Assembly: GCA_963545265.1 (NCBI GenBank)
Contig: CAUUHY010000010.1
Span: 1-31,189, forward strand
Origin: CAJPPJ01 sp963545265
GTDB lineage: Bacteria; Bacillota_I; Bacilli_A; RF39; UBA660
DNA: 31,189 nucleotides
Direction of reading: 5' to 3'
The position numbers and the translations under genes are program-made. The notes below the pieces were generated by a model. It searched no databases. It was given only the letters and a program-made list of their open reading frames with translations, and was not told where the DNA came from. Positions 17,094 through 24,355 of this stretch are shown here, piece after piece (position 1 is the first letter of the stretch; every line of letters begins with the position of its first letter).

Positions 17094-17618
17094 TTATTTA
17101 TTATAATTTTTAATTTTAAAATATTCTTCTATTGCAGTAATCATATCTGGAGAAATTATTTTGTTCATTTCATTATTAGGCATATTTGCTTTTATTTTAT
17201 CAATAACTTCATCAAGCTTAAAACTATAAATAACATAATGATTTTTTATCTCCATTTCAGTATAATTTGTTTTTGATAAATCAGGATTTTTTGTTGTTTC
17301 TACAATATAATAATATATTTCTGATTTTCTATTTTTACCTTTTTCAGGATAATCTTTGTTCATAAATTTAACTTTCATAAATGCTTCATTTATTTCTTTT
17401 TCTTCTAATTCAATACCTGTTTCTTCGAGAACTTCTCTTTTTAAACATTCTTCATAACTTTCATTATCTTCTAAATGTCCTCCAGGAAACTGGAATGCTC
17501 CACCTTGATCTGCTATTAATATATTATTATCATTTATAATAAGTGCTTTTATTCTAGTTACATAATCTGTAACATCTTTTTCTTCTAAATGATTAGGATT
17601 ATATATTATTTCTTTCAT
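17094..17618 (-). CDS. Nudix-family hydrolase
   Basis: The 174-residue protein carries a complete Nudix box, GHLEDNESYEECLKREVLEE plus TGI, at about residues 47-69, whose REVLEE glutamates bind the metal used to cleave a nucleoside diphosphate linked to X. The N-terminus is unusual (KDVTDYVTRIKALII). The substrate cannot be read from sequence; an oxidised nucleotide or NDP-sugar is possible. GAGG lies 5 bases before the ATG. It is monocistronic, with its own promoter-like TATTAT upstream and a terminator downstream. Confidence 0.88.
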   Translation of the reverse strand: MKEIIYNPNHLEEKDVTDYVTRIKALIINDNNILIADQGGAFQFPGGHLEDNESYEECLKREVLEETGIELEEKEINEAFMKVKFMNKDYPEKGKNRKSEIYYYIVETTKNPDLSKTNYTEMEIKNHYVIYSFKLDEVIDKIKANMPNNEMNKIISPDMITAIEEYFKIKNYNK

Positions 17619-17660
17619 ATTAACCTCACACTTTTTTATAATAGCACAATTTTAAATTAA

Positions 17661-17695
17661 ATAATTAAAAACTCAATTCTATTGTGAATTGAGTT
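17661..17695 (-). terminator. Terminator of the bacteriocin-like operon
   Basis: A perfect 10-bp stem AACTCAATTC/GAATTGAGTT with a 6-base loop is followed by UUUUAAUUAUUU in the minus direction. It lies 5 bases after the last small ORF, which supports that ORF belonging to the operon. Confidence 0.8.
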
Positions 17696-17700
17696 AAAAT

Positions 17701-17808
17701 CTATCTTAAAATAATTTGAGTTATTAAAAATCCTATTATATAAAATAAACAAAAGCTTAAAATACTTCCTCCAATTATTAATATTATATTTTTAAACTTT
17801 GCAAACAT
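17701..17808 (-). CDS. 35-residue hydrophobic protein overlapping peptide 2, candidate immunity protein
   Basis: The ATG lies inside the 3' end of the peptide 2 gene in another frame, 17 bases before that gene's stop ends, with a GAGG site about 8 bases upstream. The product starts MFAKFKN, is then nearly all hydrophobic (IILIIGGSILSF and FYIIGFLITQIIL) and ends in Arg, so it should be a short membrane protein. Small membrane proteins next to class II bacteriocin genes are often the self-immunity factor. The IIGG inside it is not a leader, since no charged N-terminal part precedes it. It could also be a third secreted peptide. No homologue is recalled. Confidence 0.6.
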   Translation of the reverse strand: MFAKFKNIILIIGGSILSFCLFYIIGFLITQIILR

Positions 17809-17953
17809 TTTTAAATCCTCTTCTAATAGCGGTACCTAAAGATTTTCCTATTTCGAAAGTTAATTTTCCTAAACTTATAAATGCGTTTATCAAAGTTATA
17901 GTTACCGCTCCACCTTTTATATTTATTGATTGTTCTTTACTAACTTCTTTCAT
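17792..17953 (-). CDS. Bacteriocin-like precursor peptide 2 (double-glycine leader)
   Basis: The 53-residue peptide has a 15-residue leader MKEVSKEQSINIKGG ending in Gly-Gly, the processing site of C39-peptidase exporters, and a 38-residue core. The core has an amphipathic first half, a GKSLG motif (GxxxG), then a basic tail ending IRRGFKNVCKV with a single Cys. I count six basic and one acidic residue in the core, net about +5. This fits a class II bacteriocin, and GxxxG in both peptides fits the two-peptide class IIb. The Shine-Dalgarno is poor; its ATG forms an ATGA overlap with the second in-frame TGA of peptide 1, suggesting coupled translation. Confidence 0.8.
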   Translation of the reverse strand: MKEVSKEQSINIKGGAVTITLINAFISLGKLTFEIGKSLGTAIRRGFKNVCKV

Positions 17954-17979
17954 TTTCTACAAACAAGTGGTCTTGAATA

Positions 17980-18102
17980 TCAATCTATTACTCCAAAAAT
18001 TAGACCTGCTAAACCAAATACTACAAGTCCTATAATAGCACCTATTCCAATACCACTACCTCCTTTAATTTTTATTTCTTCTTCTTTTGTTAAATTTTTC
18101 AT
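17980..18102 (-). CDS. Bacteriocin-like precursor peptide 1 (double-glycine leader), possibly shortened by an in-frame TGA
   Basis: As read, the product is 40 residues: leader MKNLTKEEEIKIKGG and a Gly-rich hydrophobic core with two GxxxG motifs (GAIIG, GLIFG) ending GVID. AAGAGG precedes the ATG, which overlaps the upstream gene's TGA as ATGA. The stop at 17980-17982 is TGA; in the same frame nine more codons (YSRPLVCRK) run to a TGA at 17950-17952 that overlaps the peptide 2 ATG as ATGA. With Trp at the first TGA, the full form would be 50 residues and would end with a Cys-plus-basic tail like peptide 2 (VCRK against VCKV). So the gene may be a TGG-to-TGA truncation, or the short form may be genuine. 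Confidence 0.75.
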   Translation of the reverse strand: MKNLTKEEEIKIKGGSGIGIGAIIGLVVFGLAGLIFGVID

Positions 18103-18464
18103 TTTTTACCTCTTAGATACATAAAAATATAATCTAGTAATGTTAGTTCATTTATTTTTATATTAACTTTATAAATATTATTTTCTATATATTTAAGATT
18201 AGTTTTTAATTTCAATGTTAATATAACTTGATTATTAAAAAGATTCTTATCTATATTTAAAATTTCCAATCTATACTTTTTATCTTTATAATAAAACTCT
18301 GTTTTATTAATTATATTATCTAAAATTTCTTCATTTATAACTAAATAAAAATTATTTTCTTTTGATAATATATTTAATTTTTGATAATTACTTATTTTAA
18401 AATTAAAATTTATAAACAATAAAGTTAGAAGGAAAATTATAAGTATTAATAATTTCTTATACAT
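18099..18464 (-). CDS. Small membrane-anchored accessory protein of the bacteriocin exporter, possibly a reduced HlyD-type adaptor
   Basis: The 121-residue protein has one N-terminal membrane helix (about 4-22) and an extracytoplasmic part rich in beta-type segments (YKDKKYRLEILNI, VILTLKLKTN, YKVNIKINELTLLDYIF). Exporters with a C39 domain usually work with an HlyD/ComB-like protein of about 450 residues. The tail here, with a strand and then LLDYIF, resembles the C-terminal end of such adaptors, but the coiled-coil and lipoyl regions are missing. This assignment is inference; it could instead be an immunity factor. GAGGT lies just before the ATG, which overlaps the exporter gene by 8 bases. 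It ends by ATGA with peptide 1. Confidence 0.7.
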   Translation of the reverse strand: MYKKLLILIIFLLTLLFINFNFKISNYQKLNILSKENNFYLVINEEILDNIINKTEFYYKDKKYRLEILNIDKNLFNNQVILTLKLKTNLKYIENNIYKVNIKINELTLLDYIFMYLRGKK

Positions 18465-20490
18465 AGTTTACCTCATTTAAATCATAAACCTTATTAAATA
18501 ACTTTTTATTAACTAATCTATGTGTAATAACAATAAAAGTTGAAGTTTTAAAATTATCAAAAACATTTTTTAATATTTCTTTTTCTTTTTCAACATCTAT
18601 ATTTGACAAAGTTTCATCAAATATATAAATAGATGATTTTTTTATTAATGCTCTTGCTAAAAATATTCTAGATTTTTCTCCTCCACTAAGACCAAATCCA
18701 TCTTCTTCTAAATTCATATCATACTTAAATTTATGCTTATTAACTATTTCATCAACTTTACAAATTTTACATATATTTAAAAACTCATCATAACTAGTGC
18801 TTTCATTCAAAACGATATTATTATATAAAGAATCTTTATATATTGTTTCATTTTGTGAAATATAAGTAATATCTTTTCTAATATTTATTAAATTATATGA
18901 TGAAATAGATTTATTATTAATTAATACTTCTCCTTTATCTGGAGCAAAATAATTCATAAGTATTCTCGCTATTGTACTTTTGCCACTTCCAGTTTCTCCA
19001 CTTATCAATACTCTAGAATTTTCTTTTATTTTTAACGAAAATTCTTTTAATATATTTTGATATCCATTATAAGAATAAGTTATATTTTTAAATTCTATAT
19101 CTCCTTTTACAACATTTTTTTGATATTTTTCATCTACTAAAAATTTTTCTTTTTTTATATCAAAATTTAAATCTATAATATTTTTGATTGGATCTATAAA
19201 ATAACTAAGCAAACTAATATATGTAATAAAAAGTGCTAAATTAAATTTATCAGAAATAATAAGTTTACTAGCAATATAATATAAAAATATAAAATAGATA
19301 TCATGCACCATATTTTTTATAAACATAACTTTATTTGAAAATTTAGTATTTTTCTTATTAACAAAATAAAATTTTTCATATAAATTTACAAATTTATTAG
19401 AAACATAGTCTTCTATATTTAAATTTTTAATGCTATCCATATTCCTTAAATTTGAATGTAAAAAACTATTAACTTCACTTCCTTTTACTTTTTCCTCTTC
19501 TATATAATAATTATAAATTGGACTAGTTATAACAATTATAAATAAATATATTAAAACTAAAAATAAAGACAATATTGTAAGCAAAAAATTTATTTTAAAT
19601 AAAACTATCAATATAGAAAATGCTAATAAACCATCAATTACTATAGATAAAAATATTTTGGTTAAATTATTTTTAACATCAATTAAGTCATTAATCCTAT
19701 TTATTACATCTGAACTAGATTTATTTTTATAATATAAAAAGGGAAGATAAATTAAATGATTAAATAGTTTAGTAATTAATATTTTATCTAACTTAAAATT
19801 AAAATAATTTATCATATTAATTCTTATGTATTGAAAAATATTTTTAAAAACATTAATAAAATTAAAAACAATAAAGAAAAATACTAAATTATCTATATTA
19901 CTATATAAATAAACATTATCTATCAAAAATTTAAATGCATAGGAACTGCAGATATTTAAAAATATAAAAATTACAGAAAATAATATGATATAAACAAATA
20001 TTTTTTTATTATTAGTAAATGTTTCAATAACAAGATTATTTATTCTTTTAGAACTAGTTATTTTAGCTAACTTTTTATTAGCATCAAAAAATATAAAATT
20101 ACTACTTGATATTTCAAAAAAATCTCCATATGTTATAACTCTTTTTCCAAGTGCAGGATCTGCTATAGTAACTAAAGCATGCTTTTTATCCAATTTGTAA
20201 ATTACTATAAAATGTTCATATGATTTATTTGGTATAACATGAGCGATAATTGGTAAATCTTCTTCTTTTATATCTTCTAAATTTCCATTTACTACTTTTG
20301 CATTCAATCCTAATTTTAAAGCTGCTTCTTTAATTAAAAAAGCATTTGTTCCAAACTGATCAGTATGAGTTAATTGTTTTAAATGAAAAAGTGGATAATC
20401 ACCTCCATAATACTTAATAATCATTTTCAAACAACACGCTCCACAATCAGTTAAGTCTTCTTGTCTAACTACTTCAAAATTATTAATCAT
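18457..20490 (-). CDS. Peptidase-containing ABC transporter (C39 protease plus exporter) for double-glycine peptides
   Basis: The 677-residue protein combines three parts. A C39 peptidase domain (1-135) has Gln10, Cys16 in LTDCGACCL, His93 in YEHFIVIY and Asp111 in IADPALG as the likely oxyanion and catalytic residues. A six-helix exporter domain spans about 155-430. The ATPase domain has Walker A SGETGSGKS near 495, LSGGEKSR and FDETLSNID. The family (LcnC, LagD, ComA) cuts leader peptides after Gly-Gly and exports the core. Both GG-leader peptides are encoded downstream in the same operon. GAGGG lies about 9 bases before the ATG. The domain set looks complete. Confidence 0.93.
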   Translation of the reverse strand: MINNFEVVRQEDLTDCGACCLKMIIKYYGGDYPLFHLKQLTHTDQFGTNAFLIKEAALKLGLNAKVVNGNLEDIKEEDLPIIAHVIPNKSYEHFIVIYKLDKKHALVTIADPALGKRVITYGDFFEISSSNFIFFDANKKLAKITSSKRINNLVIETFTNNKKIFVYIILFSVIFIFLNICSSYAFKFLIDNVYLYSNIDNLVFFFIVFNFINVFKNIFQYIRINMINYFNFKLDKILITKLFNHLIYLPFLYYKNKSSSDVINRINDLIDVKNNLTKIFLSIVIDGLLAFSILIVLFKINFLLTILSLFLVLIYLFIIVITSPIYNYYIEEEKVKGSEVNSFLHSNLRNMDSIKNLNIEDYVSNKFVNLYEKFYFVNKKNTKFSNKVMFIKNMVHDIYFIFLYYIASKLIISDKFNLALFITYISLLSYFIDPIKNIIDLNFDIKKEKFLVDEKYQKNVVKGDIEFKNITYSYNGYQNILKEFSLKIKENSRVLISGETGSGKSTIARILMNYFAPDKGEVLINNKSISSYNLINIRKDITYISQNETIYKDSLYNNIVLNESTSYDEFLNICKICKVDEIVNKHKFKYDMNLEEDGFGLSGGEKSRIFLARALIKKSSIYIFDETLSNIDVEKEKEILKNVFDNFKTSTFIVITHRLVNKKLFNKVYDLNEVNYV

Positions 20491-20531
20491 TTCTCTTCCC
20501 TCATCTAGTTATTCAAGAAAATTTAATTTTT

Positions 20532-20567
20532 TTCGAAAAAAAAAAGAAGATTTTTAAATCTTCTTTT
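20532..20567 (-). terminator. Terminator between the pilin-like gene and the exporter operon
   Basis: A 12-bp stem AAAAGAAGATTT/AAATCTTCTTTT is followed by a long U run in the minus direction. It separates the upstream pilin-like gene from the exporter, which therefore needs its own promoter in the 50 bases before it or readthrough. Confidence 0.85.
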
Positions 20568-20578
20568 AATATTTTTTA

Positions 20579-20899
20579 TTATTGAGCATTCCAGCAACTA
20601 GTAAATGTACCTAGACCTGTATCAGATCCACTATTTTGTACATTAGTTGATACCATATTCATTACCAATTGAACGATAACTACTACTAAAAATACTGCTA
20701 TTGCAAATACTACACGTTTTCCTAATGTAGACATTGTTGACTTCATTACTTTTTCATCTTGAGTTGCAACTGCTTTAGCTAAATCTAATGACCCCATAAT
20801 AATTAATAATATAGGAACCACTATTTGAATTAATCCTAAAGCCAATTTAACTATTTTAATTAAAGTCACTAATTCTGGTGTACATCCATCTAAAAACAT
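20579..20899 (-). CDS. Small two-helix membrane protein, pilin-like (VirB2/TrbC or Mbov_0395 type)
   Basis: The 106-residue protein has two membrane helices (about 15-40 and 63-85) joined by a short charged loop (QDEKVMKSTMSTLGKR), a Cys near each end (MFLDGC and SCWNAQ) and a Gly/Ser-rich tail. This layout is that of VirB2/TrbC-type conjugation pilins and of the pilin-like proteins of mollicute integrative elements. No other conjugation gene is nearby, so a transfer role is doubtful here. It has a strong promoter, a good AGGAG site and its own terminator, which suggests a well-expressed monocistronic gene. Confidence 0.6.
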   Translation of the reverse strand: MFLDGCTPELVTLIKIVKLALGLIQIVVPILLIIMGSLDLAKAVATQDEKVMKSTMSTLGKRVVFAIAVFLVVVIVQLVMNMVSTNVQNSGSDTGLGTFTSCWNAQ

Positions 20900-20934
20900 A
20901 ATCTTCTCTCCTCTTCCAAATAAACTGATTTTAT

Positions 20935-20961
20935 ATTATAACATTAGAGATAATTTGTCAA
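20935..20961 (-). promoter_or_regulatory. Promoter of the pilin-like gene
   Basis: TTGACA (minus, 20956-20961) and an extended -10 TGTTATAAT (TATAAT at 20935-20940) are separated by 15 bases. The extended TGn element may compensate for the short spacer. Confidence 0.7.
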
Positions 20962-21002
20962 TTAAACTGCTTATTTTTCATATTTTTGAAAAAAATTTAC
21001 TT

Positions 21003-22025
21003 TTATTCATCTTCGAAGTTATCTAAATCAAATAATGAATTTTGATATTTTAAACCTACTTGCTTATATCCTAAATCTGTAACAACTCTTCCTCTTGGAG
21101 TTCTTTTTAAAAATCCTTTTTGTAATAAATAAGGTTCATAAACATCTTCAATTGTTGAAGGTTCTTCTCCTATCACACTTGCAATAGATTCTATACCTAC
21201 TGGTCCACCATTAAATTTTTTAATTATTGCAGCAAGCAATTGATGGTCAGTCTCATCAAGACCTACTTTATCTACTTTAAGTCGATCAAGTGCATTCTTA
21301 GTAACTTCTATATCTATATAATCATTATCTTCTACTATTGCAAAATCACTTACTCTTTTAAAAAGTCTATTAGCAATTCTAGGTGTTCCTCTACTTCTTT
21401 TAGCAAGTTCATATGCTGCTTCATCATCTATATCTATTTTTAATACTTTAGAAGTTCTCTTAACTATCTCAAAAAGTTCTTCATCAGTATAATATTTTAA
21501 TTTAGCAATAATACCAAATCTATCTCTTAAAGGTGCTGTTAAATCTCCAGCTCTTGTAGTTGCACCTACTAAAGTAAATGGAGGAAGTGAAATTCTAACT
21601 GTTTTACTACTCCCCTCACCTCCTACTAGTATATCTAAAGTAAAATCTTCCATAGCTGGATAAAGTATTTCTTCCACAAAAGAAGGAAGTCGATGTATTT
21701 CATCAATAAATAAAACATCTCCTGGTTCAAGTGAAGATAATACTGCTGCAAGATCTCCAGTCTTTTCTATAGAAGGACCTGTTATAGTTTTAATATTTGT
21801 TCCCATTTCATTAGCTATAATGTGAGCAAGTGTTGTTTTACCAAGCCCAGGAGGACCATAAAGCAATACATGATCTAAAGATTCATCTCTTATCTTAGCT
21901 GCTTTTATAAATACATCTATATTATTTTTAACATCAGCTTGACCAATATAATCTTTTATTCTTAAAGGACGTAAGCTTTCTTCATATTCTTCTTTTATAT
22001 TTTCATCTCTTACTATACTATCCAT
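21003..22025 (-). CDS. ruvB: Holliday junction branch migration ATPase RuvB
   Basis: The 340-residue AAA+ motor has Walker A GPPGLGKTTLA (about 60-70), Walker B FIDEIHRL, sensor 1 GATTRAGDL and the arginine-finger region PLRDRFG, with a C-terminal winged helix. It drives branch migration of Holliday junctions with RuvA. AGGTGA lies 4-5 bases before the ATG and overlaps the RuvA stop, so the pair is translationally linked. Full length. Confidence 0.97.
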   Translation of the reverse strand: MDSIVRDENIKEEYEESLRPLRIKDYIGQADVKNNIDVFIKAAKIRDESLDHVLLYGPPGLGKTTLAHIIANEMGTNIKTITGPSIEKTGDLAAVLSSLEPGDVLFIDEIHRLPSFVEEILYPAMEDFTLDILVGGEGSSKTVRISLPPFTLVGATTRAGDLTAPLRDRFGIIAKLKYYTDEELFEIVKRTSKVLKIDIDDEAAYELAKRSRGTPRIANRLFKRVSDFAIVEDNDYIDIEVTKNALDRLKVDKVGLDETDHQLLAAIIKKFNGGPVGIESIASVIGEEPSTIEDVYEPYLLQKGFLKRTPRGRVVTDLGYKQVGLKYQNSLFDLDNFEDE

Positions 22026-22032
22026 TCTTCAC

Positions 22033-22593
22033 CTACTTAAGTAAAAGTTTTAATCCTTCTTTTACTTTTTCTTCTAATGTTAAATCTCCACTTATTTTAG
22101 GTAAAATAGTTTTAATTTCTTTATCTTTATAACCAAGACTTTTAAGTGTTTCATAAAGTTCTTCATTACTATTAAATTCTTCACTAACTCCTAAATCAAC
22201 ATTTTTAAATTTGCCTTTTAAATCTAGTATTATTTGTTTAGCTACTTTTTCACCAATTTTAGGAAATTTTTTTAAATATAAAATATTTTCTCTTTCAATA
22301 GCATCTACTATTCCATTAATTGATCCAGTTGCAAGTATAGGAAGTGCAGTTTTAGGACCAACTCCTTTAACCGAGATAAGTTTTAAAAACATTTGTTTTT
22401 CTACTTTATCTTTAAAACCAAATAAACTGTGTTCATCTTCTTTTATATTTAAATAAATATATACTTTATATTCTTTATCTATTTCAAAATAATATGGATT
22501 AGATGTATATACTTCATATCCTATATTATTATTTTCTATAATTATTTTATCTGCCATTACGTCAGTTATTTTACCTTTTATATATTCATACAT
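22033..22593 (-). CDS. ruvA: Holliday junction DNA-binding protein RuvA
   Basis: The 186-residue protein has an N-terminal OB fold (1-62, with LFGFKDKVEK at its end), tandem helix-hairpin-helix motifs (SVKGVGPKTALPIL and FPKIGEKVAKQII) and a C-terminal domain III (about 145-186) that contacts RuvB. The tetramer holds the junction. GGTGA lies 7-8 bases before the ATG. RuvC is not adjacent, as is usual in Bacillota. Confidence 0.96.
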   Translation of the reverse strand: MYEYIKGKITDVMADKIIIENNNIGYEVYTSNPYYFEIDKEYKVYIYLNIKEDEHSLFGFKDKVEKQMFLKLISVKGVGPKTALPILATGSINGIVDAIERENILYLKKFPKIGEKVAKQIILDLKGKFKNVDLGVSEEFNSNEELYETLKSLGYKDKEIKTILPKISGDLTLEEKVKEGLKLLLK

Positions 22594-22669
22594 TTTTAAT
22601 CACCATTTTGATTATAACATGTATATTTATATTTTTCTTTGAGAATTTTTATAAATTACTTAAAAACAA

Positions 22670-22698
22670 TTGACAAAAATCATTTTTTCTTTTATCAT
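22670..22698 (+). promoter_or_regulatory. Promoter of tRNA-Ala
   Basis: TTGACA (22670-22675), a 17-bp spacer and TATCAT (22693-22698) end 14 bases before the mature tRNA. Confidence 0.85.
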
Positions 22699-22712
22699 TT
22701 AAATTGTCTTAT

Positions 22713-22788
22713 GGGGCATTAGCTCAGCTGGGAGAGCGCCACGCTTGCACCGTGGAGGTCAGCGGTTCGATCCCGCTATGCTCCACCA
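22713..22788 (+). tRNA. tRNA-Ala(TGC)
   Basis: The 76-base gene folds as a full cloverleaf with acceptor GGGGCAT/ATGCTCC, anticodon loop CTTGCAC (anticodon TGC) and an encoded CCA end. It is isolated and has its own promoter and terminator. Confidence 0.97.
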
Positions 22789-22798
22789 TATAAGAATT

Positions 22799-22830
22799 TA
22801 AACTCTTAGAAATAAGAGTTTTTTTATTTT
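22799..22830 (+). terminator. Terminator of tRNA-Ala
   Basis: A 9-bp stem AAACTCTTA/TAAGAGTTT with a GAAA loop is followed by TTTTTATTTT. Confidence 0.9.
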
Positions 22831-22866
22831 TAAAATTAAAAAAGAACTATTTTTATAGTTCTTTTT
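22831..22866 (-). terminator. Terminator of the broken Cys-rich protein gene
   Basis: A 12-bp stem AAAAAGAACTAT/ATAGTTCTTTTT with a TTTT loop is followed by a U-rich tail in the minus direction. Confidence 0.75.
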
Positions 22867-22872
22867 AATATA

Positions 22873-23471
22873 TTATTTTACTTTAGCTTTTATTGTTATT
22901 GTTTTAAAACAACTTGTTCCACTTAAACTATATCCTGATGGACAATGGTATGAAACTACCTTATTTACTATTTTTTTACATTTTTCAACTGGACCTACTC
23001 TTACAATACTATAACCATTTTGACAAGCATTATATTGAGAATCATCATCTTCTCCATTTGGATAATGACATCTACCATCTCCTTGCAATTTCCATTCTCC
23101 AATTGGACTTAAACCTGCACAATTTGGACCTGCATTCATTATATTAATACATTTTCCTACTTCTTCTGTAAATCCTGCTGGACATCTTGCAGAAGATATT
23201 GCATTTACTTTTTCAATTTTAATACAATTTGTTCCTCTTAAAGTATATCCTTTTTTAATTTCAAATTTTTTGAAATTTTTACTTCATCAGTATATAATTT
23301 TCCATCTTCATCTTCTCAACCTTTGAAAACATATCCTTCTTTTTCTTTCTTTTCAAGTTTCAAAGTATCATTTTCTTTTTCTTCTTTTTCTTCATCTAAT
23401 CCAACTATAATAATATCTGAAAAATCATCACATATATTAGCAACCAATAATTTAATTATTTTATTCTTCAT
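22873..23471 (-). pseudogene. Broken gene for a Cys-rich surface-type protein (in-frame TGA plus frameshift)
   Basis: A strong start (AAGGAGGG before the ATG at 23469-23471) opens a frame that reads 51 codons to GYVFKG, then a TGA (23316-23318), then EDEDGKLYTDE. GYxFxGW...G..Y is the InlB B-repeat/Listeria-Bacteroides repeat pattern, in which this position is Trp, so TGG has probably become TGA. About 45 bases further on, near an A-rich run (about 23260-23275), the frame must shift to join KKGYTLRGTNC, CPAGFTEEVGKC and CPSGYSLSGTSC. These Cys-rich repeats continue to the TAA at 22873. The last 88 codons are open but their only ATG has no ribosome binding site. An intact form would be about 199 residues, without a clear signal peptide. 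A second possibility is a sequencing error for the frameshift. Confidence 0.75.
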
Positions 23472-23587
23472 AGGCGACCCTCCTTACTATGAAAATTATT
23501 ATATATTACATTTTTCAAAGGGATAACTTGTTTATTTAAAAATCTCAAAATACTTTTCAAACATTTAAAAACTCATATAATAACTTT

Positions 23588-23629
23588 TTCAAATAAAAAA
23601 GACTTAATTCATAATCAAATTAAATCTTT
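23588..23629 (-). terminator. Possible terminator of the two-gene membrane locus
   Basis: A 12-bp stem with one mismatch (23598-23609 with 23618-23629) and an 8-base loop is followed by a U-rich run in the minus direction. The rest of 23472-23650 shows no gene I can support. Confidence 0.45.
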
Positions 23630-23650
23630 ATAAATGTGTACCTTTTTAAA

Positions 23651-24340
23651 TTAATATTCTATATCTATTTCATCATAACTCTTTAAATCATAATCTTCAT
23701 CTAACTCTATTTTAAAAATTGACTTATATTTTTTCCCATATATGTCAAAATATAAAATTTCTACATTTAATTTTTGATAATTAATAATATCATTATAATT
23801 TTGAATATAAAATTCATCGCTAATTATTTCATTAAAATAAGGAGAATATGATAAATGACTATCTTTATTTATTTTACATAATTCATCTCTAATTTGAGAT
23901 AACAATAAAGCAGTATCATTATTTGCAATATCTAAATTTGTGTATTTATTTTCAAATAATAATTCATTACTATTATTGAAAATTTTAACATAAATTCTAT
24001 TAGCTATACCATTTCCTTTATTAATAATGCTAAAATCAAAATCCAATTGTGATTTATCTTTATCTATTTTTTCAATATCAAAGTCTATATCATTAATTAT
24101 TAAATATGGTTTAACAGATAAATGTTTTTGCTCTCGCTCATTTCTTAAACTATTATAAGTAATAATTAATGCAAAAGAAGTAAAAAGCATTCCCCCTAAT
24201 TGTATACATAACTCAATTTTTTTTGAATAATTAATGAATTTACTATCAGACTTAATTACAAAATAAAATAAAAAAGCAAATACAATAAATAATAACAAAA
24301 TAAATATTAAACTTAATAAATCTTTTTTCTTCTTATACAT
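23651..24340 (-). CDS. Uncharacterised protein: two membrane helices plus a beta-rich cytoplasmic domain
   Basis: I do not recognise a named family. The 229-residue protein has helices at about 9-30 and 43-63, then a charged connector (YNSLRNEREQKHLSVKPYL) and a domain of about 150 residues with alternating hydrophobic strands, including FSIINKGNGIANRIYVKIF, reminiscent of an immunoglobulin-like sandwich. The ATG at 24338-24340 has AAGAGG 7 bases upstream; a TTG two codons earlier is less likely. It lies 15 bases after the multi-helix membrane gene and probably shares its transcript. Two-helix proteins with such a tail are common in accessory regions, but no function is established that I can name. 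Confidence 0.7.
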   Translation of the reverse strand: MYKKKKDLLSLIFILLLFIVFAFLFYFVIKSDSKFINYSKKIELCIQLGGMLFTSFALIITYNSLRNEREQKHLSVKPYLIINDIDFDIEKIDKDKSQLDFDFSIINKGNGIANRIYVKIFNNSNELLFENKYTNLDIANNDTALLLSQIRDELCKINKDSHLSYSPYFNEIISDEFYIQNYNDIINYQKLNVEILYFDIYGKKYKSIFKIELDEDYDLKSYDEIDIEY

Positions 24341-24355
24341 AAGCAAACCTCTTTC

